A stretch of DNA of 64,000 nucleotides from Nocardia niwae NBRC 108934 = DSM 45340 (GCF_001613465.1 NZ_BDCK01000017.1:124001-188000); one strand, 5' to 3'. Counted from the first letter of the stretch, positions 46,797 to 57,247 are shown. Made by a program: numbers and translations. The notes: generated by a model from the letters alone, not told the origin.

Positions 46797-46802
46797 TAAA
46801 CT
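46797..46802 (+). promoter_or_regulatory. -10 box of a leaderless gatB promoter
   Basis: TAAACT ends 7 nt before ATG 46810, which argues for that start rather than the ATG at 46804 that touches the box. Confidence 0.45.
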
Positions 46803-46809
46803 GATGGCC

Positions 46810-48315
46810 ATGAGCGCACCCACGGTCGACCTGATGGATTACTCGGATGTCATCGCTCGGTTCGAGCCGGTGCTCGGCATGGAGGTCCACGTCGAGCTGA
46901 ACACCGCGACCAAGATGTTCTGCGGTTGCCCGACCGAGTTCGGCGCCGAGCCGAACACCCAGGTCTGCCCGGTGTGCCTCGGTCTGCCCGGTTCGCTGCC
47001 GGTGGTCAACCAGAAGGCCGTCGAGTCCGCGATCCGGATCGGTCTGGCGCTGAACTGCTCGATCACCCCGTGGGGCCGGTTCGCGCGCAAGAACTACTTC
47101 TACCCCGATCAGCCGAAGAACTACCAGATCAGCCAGTACGACGAGCCGATCGCCACGAACGGGCACCTGGACGTGGTGCTCGACGACGGCAGCACCTTCC
47201 GCGTCGACATCGAGCGCGCGCACATGGAGGAGGACACCGGCAAGTCGGTGCACGTCGGCGGCGCCACCGGCCGCATCCACGGCGCCAGCCACTCGCTGCT
47301 GGACTACAACCGGGCGGGTGTGCCGCTGATCGAGATCGTCACCAAGCCGATCACCGGCGCGGGGGAGCGGGCGCCGGAGGTGGCGCGGGCCTACGTGACG
47401 GCGCTGCGGGATCTGCTGAAGTCGCTCGGGGTCTCGGACGTGAAGATGGAGCAGGGTTCGCTGCGCTGCGACGCGAACGTCTCGCTGATGCCCATCGGGG
47501 CAACGGAATTCGGCACCCGCACGGAGACGAAGAACGTCAACTCGCTGCGCAGCGTCGAGGTCGCGGTGCGCTTCGAGATGCGCAGGCAGGCCGCGGTACT
47601 CGCGGGCGGCGGCACGATCGTGCAGGAGACCAGGCACTTCCACGAGACCGATGGCACCACCTCGCCCGGCCGCCGCAAGGAGACCGCCGAGGACTACCGC
47701 TACTTCCCCGAGCCGGACCTCGAGCCCGTCGCGCCCGACGCGGACTGGGTGGAGCAGTTGCGCGACACCATCCCCGAGTACCCCTGGCTGCGCCGCGCGC
47801 GCATCCAGTCCGACTGGGGCCTGTCCGACGAGGTGATGCGCGACCTGGTGAACGCGGGTGCGCTGGACCTGATCATCGCCACCGTCGACGCGGGCGCGCC
47901 GGCCAACGAGGCGCGCTCCTGGTGGGTCGCCTACCTCACCGAGAAGGCCAAGGAGCGCGAAGTCGCGCTGGACGAGCTGCCGATCACCCCGGCTCAGGTC
48001 GCCGAGGTGATCAAGCTGGTCGACGCGAAGACGATCAACAACAAGGTGGCCAAGCAGGTCGTCGACCACGTGCTGGACGGCGAGGGCGACCCGGCGCAGA
48101 TCGTCGAGGCCAAGGGCCTCGGCATGGTCAGCGACGACAGCGCGTTGCAGGCGGAGGTGGAGAAAGCGCTGGCCGCCAACCCCGACATCGCCGACAAGAT
48201 CCGCTCCGGCAAGGTCCAGGCGGCGGGCAAGATCGTCGGTGACGTCATGAAGGCGACCCGCGGCCAAGCCGACGCGGCCCGCGTCCGGGAACTCGTCCTC
48301 GCCGCTTGCGGCTGA
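46810..48315 (+). CDS. gatB: Asp/Glu-tRNA amidotransferase subunit B
   Basis: 501 residues from ATG 46810; ATG 46804 is two codons longer. GatB binds the misacylated tRNA and transfers ammonia from GatA. The N-terminal kinase-like domain has [20 protein letters not shown] and CPVCLGLPG (zinc cysteines), then [16 protein letters not shown] and HMEEDTGK; the C-terminal helical/YqeY-like tail starts near residue 330. It stands apart from gatCA, as is common in mycobacteria. Its last 71 bp overlap the antisense end of the SMP-30-like gene. Confidence 0.95.
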   Translation: MSAPTVDLMDYSDVIARFEPVLGMEVHVELNTATKMFCGCPTEFGAEPNTQVCPVCLGLPGSLPVVNQKAVESAIRIGLALNCSITPWGRFARKNYFYPDQPKNYQISQYDEPIATNGHLDVVLDDGSTFRVDIERAHMEEDTGKSVHVGGATGRIHGASHSLLDYNRAGVPLIEIVTKPITGAGERAPEVARAYVTALRDLLKSLGVSDVKMEQGSLRCDANVSLMPIGATEFGTRTETKNVNSLRSVEVAVRFEMRRQAAVLAGGGTIVQETRHFHETDGTTSPGRRKETAEDYRYFPEPDLEPVAPDADWVEQLRDTIPEYPWLRRARIQSDWGLSDEVMRDLVNAGALDLIIATVDAGAPANEARSWWVAYLTEKAKEREVALDELPITPAQVAEVIKLVDAKTINNKVAKQVVDHVLDGEGDPAQIVEAKGLGMVSDDSALQAEVEKALAANPDIADKIRSGKVQAAGKIVGDVMKATRGQADAARVRELVLAACG

Positions 48316-49261
48316 GTCGTCGCCGGGGGCGGTCGACCGCGACCGCGCTGTAGGGCGTGGCCGCGGTCGGCGGCGTGGTGTAGCGGGCGTTCGGCAGGTA
48401 CAGGCGCTCCCCGAACGCCGCTACGGTTGTCGGCACGTCGAAGCGCGGGTCGGTGACGCGCCGTTCGACGGTGCCCGTCGTGCCGCCGGGATCGAGCGCG
48501 ACCACGGCGATCGCGTTGGACCGGTTCTGGACGACGAACAGTGTGCTCCCGCGCAAGAGCAGCCCGTCGCCGCCGGGCAGTGTCTCCGCGCCCAGGTCGA
48601 CCTGTCGCGTCGCGCCTGTCGCCGGATCGACGCGGAACAGCTGGCCGGTCACCGACTGTATGACGAGCAACCCGGTGCCATCGGGCGTGCGCACGATTCC
48701 ATTGGCGTTGATCGCTCCGGGTTCGTACCGGATATCACCGGTCAGCGGGCGTCGCACCACCGCCGCAGGGGGCGGCAGAGCGTCGTCGCCGCCGATGGGC
48801 AGTTGGTACAGCACCGGCGCCCGCGAATCGGTGAACCACGCACCCGCTGGGGTGAGCACCACGTCGTTGACGAACGTGTCCGGGGGCGTACCGAGCCGGT
48901 AGCTCGCCAGTACCGCGCCCGTGTCGGCGTCCACGACCCGGGCGTCGCCTCCGGTGCCGCCGGCGACGAACAGCCGGCCGCGGTGGTCGACTTGCAGGCC
49001 GAGCGCCGGCGTACCCGGCCCTGGGCTCAGGATTTCGCCTCGTCCGGTCACCAGGTCGGCACGGTAGACGGAGCCGTCGGCCCGCGAGCCGAAGTAGGCC
49101 ACCGGTCGAGTTCCGATCGCGATGCCTTCCGGCTGGAACCCGGCGGGCAGGTCGATGGTTGCGGTGCGGGCCGGACGGTGGGCTGCCGTCCGGTCCGCGG
49201 ATATCAGCGCTGTGGCGCCGAGAAAGGCGAGCGCGACCGGCAGCACGAGGATTCGCCGCAT
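48245..49261 (-). CDS. secreted SMP-30/beta-propeller protein
   Basis: 338 residues, ATG 49261 with AAGGA upstream. A signal peptide (1-27, [19 protein letters not shown]) and repeated propeller blades ([56 protein letters not shown]) resemble SMP-30/gluconolactonase-like secreted proteins. The last 30 residues ([18 protein letters not shown] and on) are basic and lie antisense to the end of gatB, so the natural stop has probably been lost. It may be the last gene of the cluster behind the divergent LysR. Confidence 0.7.
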   Translation of the reverse strand: MRRILVLPVALAFLGATALISADRTAAHRPARTATIDLPAGFQPEGIAIGTRPVAYFGSRADGSVYRADLVTGRGEILSPGPGTPALGLQVDHRGRLFVAGGTGGDARVVDADTGAVLASYRLGTPPDTFVNDVVLTPAGAWFTDSRAPVLYQLPIGGDDALPPPAAVVRRPLTGDIRYEPGAINANGIVRTPDGTGLLVIQSVTGQLFRVDPATGATRQVDLGAETLPGGDGLLLRGSTLFVVQNRSNAIAVVALDPGGTTGTVERRVTDPRFDVPTTVAAFGERLYLPNARYTTPPTAATPYSAVAVDRPRRRLSRKRRGRVPGRGPRRLGRGSPS

Positions 49262-49351
49262 TTCATCGTTTCCTTGGTCCGGTTGGTGGCGGAGCGTCTG
49301 ATCCCGGTCGACGCGGTCGAATGACGCGCGGCGGTGCCGATCGGCCCGGGA

Positions 49352-49984
49352 TCAGTAACCGACGGTGAAATGCTTGTTCCCGCCCGGGCTTTCGAGCTCG
49401 TCGAGGACCGCTACGGCGAGATCCTCGGCCGAGATCCGGGACGAGCCGTCGGCATCGGTGATCAGTGTGGTGGTGCCGCGCCGATACTTTCCGGTGCGCT
49501 GCCCGGGTTCGAGCAGGGCGGGCGGGCTGAGATAGACCCAGTCGGCCGGATGCGCTCGGCAGGTCTCCCACTGCGCGACGCTGGCGGCGGCGACGGGGCG
49601 AATCGCTTCCGGTACGTATTCCGGACTGTCGAGGACCAGCCGATCGGCGTGGCCCGGCACCCGGAGAGGGGCGGCGCCGCCGACGACGAGGATGCGTGTC
49701 CGAGTGGTGCGGGCCGCGTCCAGCAGGGCTGTCGTTGTCGCCGTGACCGTGTCTTCCCGCCCAGGGGCCGGACGGGTTGCCGCCACGACCGCGTCGACGC
49801 CGTCGAACAGTCCGCTCATCCGGTCGGCGTCGTTCGCGTCACCCTCGACGGCGCGGATCCCGGGCGGCACGAAGGTCGGCGGCCGTCTCCGGAACACGGC
49901 GACGATCTCATGGCCTCGGGTCGCGGCTTCGTCGACGACGCATGAGCCGACCATGCCGTTGGCTCCGACGACGGCGATCTTCAT
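49352..49984 (-). CDS. NAD(P)H-binding (NmrA/SDR-like) protein
   Basis: 210 residues from ATG 49984 with AAGGGA 7 nt upstream. Atypical SDR: cofactor motif VVGANGMVGS (5-14), FRRRPP suggesting NADPH, VEGDANDADRM, and VVGGAAPLRVPG. No Tyr-x-x-x-Lys pair is evident, as in NmrA-like redox sensors. Its start overlaps the stop of the EamA transporter gene by 4 bp. Confidence 0.83.
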   Translation of the reverse strand: MKIAVVGANGMVGSCVVDEAATRGHEIVAVFRRRPPTFVPPGIRAVEGDANDADRMSGLFDGVDAVVAATRPAPGREDTVTATTTALLDAARTTRTRILVVGGAAPLRVPGHADRLVLDSPEYVPEAIRPVAAASVAQWETCRAHPADWVYLSPPALLEPGQRTGKYRRGTTTLITDADGSSRISAEDLAVAVLDELESPGGNKHFTVGY

Positions 49985-50922
49985 TTCAGTATCCCTTCGG
50001 GTGTGGAAACGACGGTGGAGGAGCGGGTGGGGGCCGGAAGCTGTCCCGCGACGATGGCGGCGAGGGCGAGCGCGAAGCCGACGAGCTGTATCGGGCCGAG
50101 CGTCTGGCCCAGCAGGACGGCGCCGAGAACAGCGGCGACCAGTGGCGAGAGCAGCACGAGCACCGCGACCGAGGCGACGGGCAAGGTGCCGATGCCGCGG
50201 AACCAGACGACATACGCGAGCAGACCGCCGACCAGCCCCAGCCACAGGTAGCCGAGGGCCGCGGGCGCGTCGATCGCCGGAGGCGGGCCTTCGATGAGGG
50301 CCGTGAGGGGTAGCAGGAACAGGCCGCCCGCGGTGAGTTGCCACCCGGCGAAAGCGGTGGGGCCGACCTCGGCCGGTCGTCCCCACTTCTTCGTCAACGT
50401 CAGGCCCAGCGCCATGGAAGCAGCGGCGGCGATGCCCGCCACCACTCCGGCGATATCGAGGGATGCCTCCGGCCCGATCACCACCAACCCGACACCCAGC
50501 ACACCTATAGCGCCCCACACCAGACGCCAAGCGGAAGGACTCTCCTGCAGGATCGCCACGGCCAGCACGGCCACGAGGAGCGGCTGGGCAGCCGCCAAGG
50601 TCGCGGCCACTCCGCCCGGCAGACGTTCGGCGGCCAGGAACAACAGCGGGAAGAGCAACCCGATGTTGAGCACGCCCAGCACCGCGGCTTTTCCCCACCA
50701 TGCTCCGCGCGGCAGCGTTCGCGTGACGGCCAACGCGATCACCCCCGCGGGTAACGCGCGCAGAAGTCCTGCGAACAGCGGGTGTCCCGGTGGGAGAAGC
50801 TCGGTGGTGACGACATACGTCGTGCCCCACGACGCCGGAGCGAGCGCCGTCAGGACGGTGCGAGACAGATTTCCGAGCGGCGCATCGCTGCCGGAAATTG
50901 TCTGTGCTGCTGAACTTTTCAC
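49981..50922 (-). CDS. EamA-family drug/metabolite exporter
   Basis: About 313 residues from GTG 50922; ATG 50964 and GTG/ATG positions up to 51003 are alternatives, but the latter would overlap the divergent LysR start. Ten transmembrane helices in two EamA repeats (LLPPGHPLFAGLLRALPAGVIAL in the first; LGYLWLGLVGGLLAYVVWFRGI and SPLVAAVLGAVLLGQTL in the second). Exports a small metabolite or amino acid of unknown kind. First gene of the cluster with the NAD(P)H-binding protein. Confidence 0.82.
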   Translation of the reverse strand: MKSSAAQTISGSDAPLGNLSRTVLTALAPASWGTTYVVTTELLPPGHPLFAGLLRALPAGVIALAVTRTLPRGAWWGKAAVLGVLNIGLLFPLLFLAAERLPGGVAATLAAAQPLLVAVLAVAILQESPSAWRLVWGAIGVLGVGLVVIGPEASLDIAGVVAGIAAAASMALGLTLTKKWGRPAEVGPTAFAGWQLTAGGLFLLPLTALIEGPPPAIDAPAALGYLWLGLVGGLLAYVVWFRGIGTLPVASVAVLVLLSPLVAAVLGAVLLGQTLGPIQLVGFALALAAIVAGQLPAPTRSSTVVSTPEGILK

Positions 50923-50976
50923 CTTCGCAGTCTCACCCGGCGAGTATCTATGAGTCCAACACATGTTTGTCACTTC

Positions 50977-50988
50977 ATCGATCTCGAT
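50977..50988. promoter_or_regulatory. candidate LysR site in the divergent promoter
   Basis: ATCGA-TC-TCGAT, an inverted repeat 13 bp upstream of the LysR ATG and inside the region shared with the exporter gene. Confidence 0.35.
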
Positions 50989-51001
50989 ACACGATTGATC
51001 C

Positions 51002-51889
51002 ATGGAGCTCCAGCAGATGCGCTACGTCGTCGCGGTCGCCGAGACGAACAGTTTCACCCGGGCCGCCGAACGATGCCTGGTCGTGCAATCAGCCCTCAGC
51101 CACCAGATCGCGCGCCTGGAACGGGAACTGGGCGCGAGACTGTTCGAGCGCACCAGCCGCCGGGTGCGGCTGACACCGGCCGGCGCGGCGTTCCTCCCGG
51201 CTGCCCGCCAATGCCTGGACGCCGCCGAGCGAGCGGCCGCCGAGGTCGCCGCGGCAGTGGGAGAGGTACGCGGACGGCTCGCCGTCGGCCTGATCCCCAC
51301 CGTCGCCGCGGTGGACATTCCGGAGGCGCTACGGGATTTCCGCGGGCGTCATCCGCACGTACGCATCAGTCTGCGGGTCGGCGCGAGCGAGGAACTCGTC
51401 GAGCGAGTCGTGCAAGGAGCCATCGATGTGGCCTTTCTCGGCCTGCCGGTCACCGCGCGACCACGCGGCGTCGCCGCTCACGAACTCGCCCGCGACCGGC
51501 TCGTCGCCGTGGTCGCGCGCGACCACCCGCTCGCCGGTGCGCCGACGGTCGACCTGCGCAGGCTGTCCTCGGAGATCTTCGTGGATCTTCCGGCCGGAAC
51601 CGCCGGACGCCTCCAATCCGACCATGCCTTCGCGGCCGCCGGCCTCGACCGCGATGTCGCCTTCGAAGTGACCAGCGCGGACTACATCGCCCGGCTCGTC
51701 CGTCCCGGCCTCGCCGTGGCCATGCTGCCCTCCGCCTACACGCCGCAACTCGAGGGCGTCGTCACCATCGAGGTCGCCGACGCCCCGGCGCGCGTCGAAT
51801 ACGTGATCTGGAGCCGCAGCCGCCCACCCGCGGCCACCGCCTTCCTCGCCGTTCTCGGCATCCCGGTCCGAGATGGGGACGACTCCTGA
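51002..51889 (+). CDS. LysR-family transcriptional regulator
   Basis: 295 residues. N-terminal helix-turn-helix MELQQMRYVVAVAETNSFTRAAERCLVVQSALSHQIARLE in pieces (about 1-60), then a substrate-binding-like effector domain with GRLAVGLIPTVAAVDI. Divergent from the EamA exporter and its partners, which it probably activates when the exported compound builds up, as in many LysR-exporter pairs. Confidence 0.88.
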   Translation: MELQQMRYVVAVAETNSFTRAAERCLVVQSALSHQIARLERELGARLFERTSRRVRLTPAGAAFLPAARQCLDAAERAAAEVAAAVGEVRGRLAVGLIPTVAAVDIPEALRDFRGRHPHVRISLRVGASEELVERVVQGAIDVAFLGLPVTARPRGVAAHELARDRLVAVVARDHPLAGAPTVDLRRLSSEIFVDLPAGTAGRLQSDHAFAAAGLDRDVAFEVTSADYIARLVRPGLAVAMLPSAYTPQLEGVVTIEVADAPARVEYVIWSRSRPPAATAFLAVLGIPVRDGDDS

Positions 51890-52009
51890 CCAGCCCGTGC
51901 ACATCTCGGCCGAGCAAAGCTCGATACGCAGCCTCAGCGGCTACCGGCTCCGCAGCGGCGTCACCACGCGACATCGGCTACCTGGCGACTTGGATCGTGC
52001 TGTCACTGC

Positions 52010-52059
52010 CCGCGCGGACGCGAACCATGAAGGGCCGCCAAGACGCTGCGTCCGCGCGG
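52010..52059. terminator. hairpin between convergent LysR and LppZ-like genes
   Basis: CCGCGCGGACGC (52010-52021) pairs with GCGTCCGCGCGG (52048-52059), a 12-bp perfect stem with a 26-nt loop, located 120 bp after the LysR stop and 21 bp before the LppZ-like stop. Confidence 0.55.
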
Positions 52060-52080
52060 CCGAACACTCGGGCCGAGAAC

Positions 52081-53187
52081 TCAGTCCGGGCCGCCGCCGC
52101 CTGCCTGCGGGGGCGGGATGCGGACGACGCGGTCGTCGAACGGCCCCGGCTGACCGTCGGTCTTGTTCACCGTGGTCACCCAGATGGTGCCGTCCGGGCC
52201 GACCGCCGCGCCGCCGAGCTGTCCGTACCTGTCCTGCGCCACCAGGGACGGGGCCGCGGTGACCGCGTGGGTGGTCGGGTCGGCGGCGGCGATGGCGACG
52301 GCCTTCGCGCGGGTCAGCGAGATCGCGACGCCGTCGGCCGCGGCGGCGCACCCGGCGACGCCGGGCCGGTCCGGCCATGTCCACGTGGTGGTGACCACGC
52401 CGTCGCCGCCGAGCCGCTGCAACCGGTCCTCGGCGGGGGTGCGGTCGGTGATCCAGATGCTGTCCTTGCCGTCCCGGCACACGTCCCCAGCGGTGCCGAT
52501 GCCGGAGACCGCGATTTCCGGCGTGGGCGTGCGGCCGGGCACCGGCGAATTCACCCGCAGCAGTTTGCCCGCGAGCGAGCCCGCCGAGGCCGCGGCGCCG
52601 GGGTTGCCCGCGTCACCGGTCAGCACCAGCATCTGGTCGGGTGAGGCGAAGTCGATCGCGCCGTGATTCCCGGTCGCGCCCTTGGGGATCCCGGTGAGGA
52701 CGTCCTTGGGGGAGCCGCCTTCGGCGATGCGGACCACCCGGTTGTCGCTGCCGGTGGTGATGTAGGCGTACATCAGTCCGTCTTCGCGGTAGGTCGGCGA
52801 CAGCGCGATGTCGCTGAGTCCGCCGTCGCCGGATCCGTCTACGTCCAGCCGGGCGATCTCGGCGGGCGGCTGATCCGGGGCGACCTTCAGGATGCGCCCG
52901 GTCCTGCGCTCTGCGACGAGCGCGCCGTCGGCGAGCGTGACCAGGCCGCCAGTGGTGTCCAGGCAGGTGGCCACGACCGCCGGATCGGGATCGATGCACG
53001 GGCCGCTCGGCCGGGTGGTCGAGGTGGGTGACTGACTCGGTTTCTTGGGGTCGATGTTGGCTCCGCGCAGGGTCGGTTCCGGGGTGAACGGGCTGGACGC
53101 CGAATCGTCGAACCGGGCGCACCCGGCCAGCAGGACGGAGCCGAGCGCCAAGCTCGCCGCGACGCGGCCCACGACAACCAAACTCAT
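52081..53187 (-). CDS. LppZ-like glucose/sorbosone dehydrogenase-fold lipoprotein
   Basis: 368 residues from ATG 53187. Signal peptide and lipobox LLAGC (Cys23). A six-bladed propeller of the soluble glucose/sorbosone dehydrogenase type follows: GDGGLSDIALSPTYREDGLMYAYI, NHGAIDFASPDQMLVLTGDAG, LAGKLLRVN and GGAAVGPDGTIWVTTVNK in pieces. In M. tuberculosis the lipoprotein LppZ stands beside a DoxX gene, as here. Enzyme activity is unproven; the PQQ-site residues cannot be judged. Divergent from the DoxX gene. Confidence 0.85.
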   Translation of the reverse strand: MSLVVVGRVAASLALGSVLLAGCARFDDSASSPFTPEPTLRGANIDPKKPSQSPTSTTRPSGPCIDPDPAVVATCLDTTGGLVTLADGALVAERRTGRILKVAPDQPPAEIARLDVDGSGDGGLSDIALSPTYREDGLMYAYITTGSDNRVVRIAEGGSPKDVLTGIPKGATGNHGAIDFASPDQMLVLTGDAGNPGAAASAGSLAGKLLRVNSPVPGRTPTPEIAVSGIGTAGDVCRDGKDSIWITDRTPAEDRLQRLGGDGVVTTTWTWPDRPGVAGCAAAADGVAISLTRAKAVAIAAADPTTHAVTAAPSLVAQDRYGQLGGAAVGPDGTIWVTTVNKTDGQPGPFDDRVVRIPPPQAGGGGPD

Positions 53188-53291
53188 AGTCCAGACGTTA
53201 CGGAAATAACGTCGCCCGCGCCCCCTCCGGGTGGGTGTTGCGCGCTCCGAACACGCCGCGCAGGACTTGCCCGCCGTGGCCGGGCGCGGCA

Positions 53292-53297
53292 TAGGGT
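53292..53297 (+). promoter_or_regulatory. -10 box of a leaderless doxX promoter
   Basis: TAGGGT ends 7 nt before GTG 53305, choosing that start over GTG 53296 and 53299. Confidence 0.45.
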
Positions 53298-53304
53298 GGT
53301 GGCC

Positions 53305-54183
53305 GTGACCGACAAGCCGAAAGACACGCCCGAACCCAAGGCCGGGAACCCCGCTCCGTCCACGGCCGAGCAGTCGGCGGTGTCGACCACCGGTCGGGGC
53401 GTGACCAGCCCGTACGACTCGCCGACCGAGCAATTCCAGCGGGTGGATCCGGCCCAGGGGCCGCAGCTGTCCAAGGACGTTCCGCGCACCGACGACGAAC
53501 TCGGGCTCGATCCGGATGTTCCGACCGCCGCCCACGGCAAAGCCGCCGGGGACAAGGCCGCGCCCACCTACGACTACGCCAGCATCCCGCCCGCGCCGGT
53601 CCCGCCGGGCGACACCGCGCGCCTGCGCCGCCGCAACGGCGACTACCGCCGCGGCACCCTCGATCTCGGGTTGCTGCTGCTGCGCCTGGTGGTCGGCGCC
53701 ACCTTCCTCTACCACGGCCTGCAGAAGCTCACCGGCTGGTTCCACGGTCCCGGGCTCGACGGCACCCGCGACATGATGGAGCGCGGCGGCTGGGATCACC
53801 CGTCCGTGTCGGCCATGCTGGTCACCGCGGGCGAGGTCGGCGGCGGCGCGCTGCTGATCCTGGGCCTGGCCACCCCGCTGGCGGCGGGCGCGGTGCTCGC
53901 GGTGATCCTGGACGCTTGGGCGTGGAAGCAGGGCATGGCCCCCGGGTTCCAGTACAAGGCAGGGCCGGGAGCGGTGGAATTCGAGAGCGTCCTCGTTGGC
54001 GTGGCCGCCGCCATCATCCTGACCGGTCCGGGTCGCTTGTCCTTCGACCGCAATCGCGGGTGGGCCACCCGTCCGGCCGCGGGCTCGTTCGTGGTCCTTC
54101 TCCTCGCGGTGGCGGCCGCGGTGGGCGCCTACTGGTACCTGCACGGCGGCAACCCGCTCACCGGCATCGGCCCCTTCGACTGA
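53305..54183 (+). CDS. DoxX-family membrane protein
   Basis: 292 residues from GTG 53305. The first 110 residues are hydrophilic and disordered-looking (TDKPKDTPEPKAGNPA and on). A DoxX domain with about four helices follows: LGLLLLRLVVGATFLYHGLQKL, GEVGGGALLILGLATPL, and a C-terminal helix VVLLLAVAAAVGAYWYLHGG. In mycobacteria the DoxX homologue forms a membrane complex with superoxide dismutase and a thioredoxin-like protein; whether that holds here is not shown. A strong terminator follows. Confidence 0.85.
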   Translation: MTDKPKDTPEPKAGNPAPSTAEQSAVSTTGRGVTSPYDSPTEQFQRVDPAQGPQLSKDVPRTDDELGLDPDVPTAAHGKAAGDKAAPTYDYASIPPAPVPPGDTARLRRRNGDYRRGTLDLGLLLLRLVVGATFLYHGLQKLTGWFHGPGLDGTRDMMERGGWDHPSVSAMLVTAGEVGGGALLILGLATPLAAGAVLAVILDAWAWKQGMAPGFQYKAGPGAVEFESVLVGVAAAIILTGPGRLSFDRNRGWATRPAAGSFVVLLLAVAAAVGAYWYLHGGNPLTGIGPFD

Positions 54184-54197
54184 ATGCGGACGAGCCG

Positions 54198-54234
54198 AAG
54201 GCCCCTTCATCCCGCAACAGGATGAAGGGGCCTT
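54198..54234. terminator. terminator between doxX and ilvD
   Basis: Perfect 15-bp stem AAGGCCCCTTCATCC (54198-54212) and GGATGAAGGGGCCTT (54220-54234) with a 7-nt loop. It lies between convergent genes and is symmetric, so it can act both ways. Confidence 0.85.
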
Positions 54235-54321
54235 GGCCGTTCAGGACTCGAGCGTCATTCAGGACTGAGACCAGATCCCTCGGCACCGCACTCGCGCGGC
54301 CTCGAGACCCGGAGCCCCGAG

Positions 54322-56163
54322 CTACGGCACGTGGCGGACGGCGCCCTTGTCGGCCGAGGTGGCCATGGCGGCGTAGGCGCGCAGCGCGGTCGTCACCGGA
54401 CGGTCGCGGTTGACCGGCTGCCAGGGTCGCTCCGAGGCCTCCATCTTCGCGCGGCGCTCGGCGAGGACGGCGTCGTCGACCAGGACCTCTAGCGTGCGGG
54501 TGGCCACGTCGATGCGGATCTGGTCGCCGTTCTCGACCAACCCGATGACACCGCCGCTGGCCGCCTCGGGCGAGATGTGCCCGATCGACAGACCGGAGGT
54601 GCCGCCGGAGAACCGGCCGTCGGTGATCAGCGCGCACTCTTTGCCGAGACCCGAGCCCTTCAGGAAGGCGGTCGGGTGCAGCATCTCCTGCATGCCAGGG
54701 CCGCCAGCGGGACCTTCGTAGCGGACCACGATCACGTCGCCGGGCTTGATCTTCTTGCCGAGGATGACCGACACGGCCTCCTCTTGCGACTCCACCACCA
54801 CCGCGGGGCCCTGGAAGGAGAACAGCGCCTCGTCGATGCCCGCGGTCTTGAGCACCGCGCCGTCCGGCGCGATGTTGCCGCGCAGCACGACCAGGCCGCC
54901 TTCCCTGGTGTAGGCGTGCTCGAGGTCGCGGATGCAGCCGCCCGCGGCGTCGGTGTCCAGCGACGACCAGCGGTTGTCGGTGGAGAACGGCTCGGTGGTG
55001 CGCACCCCGCCCGGGGCGGCGTGGAAGAGTTCGATCGCTTCCTGCGAAGCCTTGCCGGAACGGATGTCCCAGGTGTCGAGCCACTCGTCGAAGGACGCGG
55101 TGTGCACGGTGGTGACGTCGGTCTCCAGCAGCCCGGCGCGGCGCAGCTCGCCCAGGATGGCGGGGATGCCGCCGGCGCGGTGCACGTCCTCCATGTGGTA
55201 GTCGGAGTTCGGCGACACCTTCGACAAGGTGGGCACCCGGCGGCTGATCTCCTCGATGGTGTGCAGATCGAAGTCGATCTCGCCCTCCTGCGCGGCGGCC
55301 AGTGTGTGCAGCACGGTGTTGGTCGAGCCGCCCATCGCGACGTCCAGCGCCATCGCGTTGCGGAAGGCCTTGGCATCGGCGACGTTGCGCGGCAGCACGG
55401 ACGCGTCGTCCTCGCGGTACCAGCGGTTGGCGATGTCCACCACGACGGTGCCCGCGCGCTCGAACAGCGCCCGGCGCGCGGCGTGCGTGGCGAGGGTGGA
55501 GCCGTTGCCGGGCAACGCGAGTCCGAGCGCCTCGGTGAGGCAGTTCATCGAGTTCGCGGTGAACATGCCCGAGCAGGAACCACACGTCGGGCACGCCGAC
55601 CGTTCGACCTCGGACAACCCCTCCTCCGACACCGCCTGATTCGCGCTCGCGGAGATCGCGGTGATGAGGTCGGTCGGCGCCTGCGCGACGCCGCCGACGA
55701 CGACGGCCTTGCCCGCCTCCATCGGCCCGCCCGAGACGAAGACCGCCGGAATGTTCAGCCGCATGGCGGCATTCAGCATGCCCGGGGTGATCTTGTCGCA
55801 GTTGGAGATGCAGACCAGCGCGTCGGCGGTGTGCGCGTTCACCATGTACTCGACCGAGTCGGCGATGATCTCGCGCGAGGGCAGGGAGTAGAGCATGCCG
55901 CCGTGTCCCATGGCGATGCCGTCGTCGACGGCGATGGTGTGGAATTCGCGCGGCACGCCACCGGCGGCGCGCACCGCGTCGGCCACGATGTCGCCGACGT
56001 TCTTCAAATGCACGTGGCCGGGGACGAACTGGGTGTAGGAGTTCGCGATGGCGACGATCGGCTTGCCGAAGTCGGTGTCGGTCATACCGGTGGCGCGCCA
56101 GAGTGCGCGTGCGCCTGCGGCATTGCGGCCGATGGTCGTGGTTCGTGAACGAAGCGGTGGCAT
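54322..56163 (-). CDS. ilvD: dihydroxy-acid dehydratase
   Basis: 613 residues from ATG 56163 with GAGGA 8-9 nt upstream; E. coli IlvD is about the same length. Iron-sulfur enzyme for the dehydration step of valine and isoleucine synthesis. Cluster cysteines are in [10 protein letters not shown] and [12 protein letters not shown] (the long-form motif of the Fe4S4 branch), with [20 protein letters not shown] at the C-terminal domain. The frame is open further upstream but has no ribosome site there. It converges on doxX and is 1.4 kb from ilvB on the other strand. Confidence 0.95.
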   Translation of the reverse strand: MPPLRSRTTTIGRNAAGARALWRATGMTDTDFGKPIVAIANSYTQFVPGHVHLKNVGDIVADAVRAAGGVPREFHTIAVDDGIAMGHGGMLYSLPSREIIADSVEYMVNAHTADALVCISNCDKITPGMLNAAMRLNIPAVFVSGGPMEAGKAVVVGGVAQAPTDLITAISASANQAVSEEGLSEVERSACPTCGSCSGMFTANSMNCLTEALGLALPGNGSTLATHAARRALFERAGTVVVDIANRWYREDDASVLPRNVADAKAFRNAMALDVAMGGSTNTVLHTLAAAQEGEIDFDLHTIEEISRRVPTLSKVSPNSDYHMEDVHRAGGIPAILGELRRAGLLETDVTTVHTASFDEWLDTWDIRSGKASQEAIELFHAAPGGVRTTEPFSTDNRWSSLDTDAAGGCIRDLEHAYTREGGLVVLRGNIAPDGAVLKTAGIDEALFSFQGPAVVVESQEEAVSVILGKKIKPGDVIVVRYEGPAGGPGMQEMLHPTAFLKGSGLGKECALITDGRFSGGTSGLSIGHISPEAASGGVIGLVENGDQIRIDVATRTLEVLVDDAVLAERRAKMEASERPWQPVNRDRPVTTALRAYAAMATSADKGAVRHVP

Positions 56164-56618
56164 TTCGATGGTCCTCGGGTCGCGGGGGCTGACGTGCGAC
56201 GGCGCAGAGCCTGCTCGGCGGTCCACCACGTTACTCCCGGTGGGCGCGCCCACCGGGCGGCGGTGTGGCCGGGCGCGGCGGCCTCGGCGGTCAGCCGGGT
56301 TCGATGTGTCGCCGATGCGTGGTGTCGCGGGCGACGACGGGTCGCCGGAGGTGCCGGACCGTCGAGGGTGGGGACGAGAAGGAGGATCGCTGCTCCGGAG
56401 AAATCATCCCACCACTCGGCCGCAACAACCTAACCGTGGCGAATGTTCCGCCTCGGCGCGTGCCGGACCGCCGCGCTCGATCTCGCACCGAGGCGTCGAC
56501 GGAGCCGAGCGAACGGCGGTTTCCGCGACCGGTTCGTCGGCGCGGTAGCGGCCCGCACGGCGGCGGCCCGGACCGGGGGCCAGGACGGCCGAGCTTCGGG
56601 TCCGTACGCGCCCGCCGA
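56164..56618. other. intergenic region, no gene seen
   Basis: 455 bp between the ilvD start and the PH-domain gene stop. It must hold the ilvD promoter, but I see no clear -10/-35 pair, hairpin or protein-like frame. Confidence 0.5.
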
Positions 56619-57203
56619 CTAGCGACTGTCCTCGCCGGTGGCGTCCTCGCCGGACTTCGCGACCCCGTTGGTCGGCGGACCCCCGTCGCCGCTCGGGCTC
56701 GTGTCGCCCCCGCCCGTCTCCGCGGGGGACTGTTCGGTCGCGGGCTCCCCGGGTTCCGCGAACGGGTCCGGGATCCGTCCGCCGGAGAACGCCGCCAGGT
56801 CGCGCAGGCGGTCGTAGCTCACCGCGGGCAACTTCACCTCGGTGCCGTCGGTCAGGTCGGCGCGCACGTATCCGCGCTTGGGGATCCGCACGCCCTTCAC
56901 CTGCGTCCAGTCGAGGTGGCGCGAACCGAACAGCGTCCGCAGGTCCAGTCCCGTGTCCGTGACGCCGGTCTGCGTCCGCAGCACCCAGGCCAGCACCACG
57001 ACCGGGACGAGCAGCAGCCACCACAGTCCGGCGGGCCAGCCGACGAACGGGAAGAACACGCACATCAGCAGGATGAACACACCCAGGAAAGCCAGCCGTG
57101 GGACGCGGATCACACGGGCCTCGGAGGCGCTACCCGTATCCGTTGTCGTCGCGGGCGTGTGGGACGATTCAGACGGTGGCACGGACTGATGCGGTGATGA
57201 CAC
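56619..57203 (-). CDS. PH-domain membrane protein (CFP6-like)
   Basis: 194 residues from GTG 57203. A Ser/Thr/Pro-rich start leads into two hydrophobic helices (about 36-75, LAFLGVFILLMCVFFPFVGW and LLLVPVVVLAWVL), then a bacterial PH domain (TGLDLRTLFGSRHLDWTQVKGVRIPKRGYVRADLTDG in pieces) and an acidic Gly/Pro-rich tail. In M. tuberculosis the low-molecular-weight antigen CFP6 has this layout and lies next to ilvB. Function unknown. Divergent from ilvB. Confidence 0.8.
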   Translation of the reverse strand: MSSPHQSVPPSESSHTPATTTDTGSASEARVIRVPRLAFLGVFILLMCVFFPFVGWPAGLWWLLLVPVVVLAWVLRTQTGVTDTGLDLRTLFGSRHLDWTQVKGVRIPKRGYVRADLTDGTEVKLPAVSYDRLRDLAAFSGGRIPDPFAEPGEPATEQSPAETGGGDTSPSGDGGPPTNGVAKSGEDATGEDSR

Positions 57204-57247
57204 ACCACCATCCTCGCATCCTGATGAACGGACACAAGCAACCGCAC

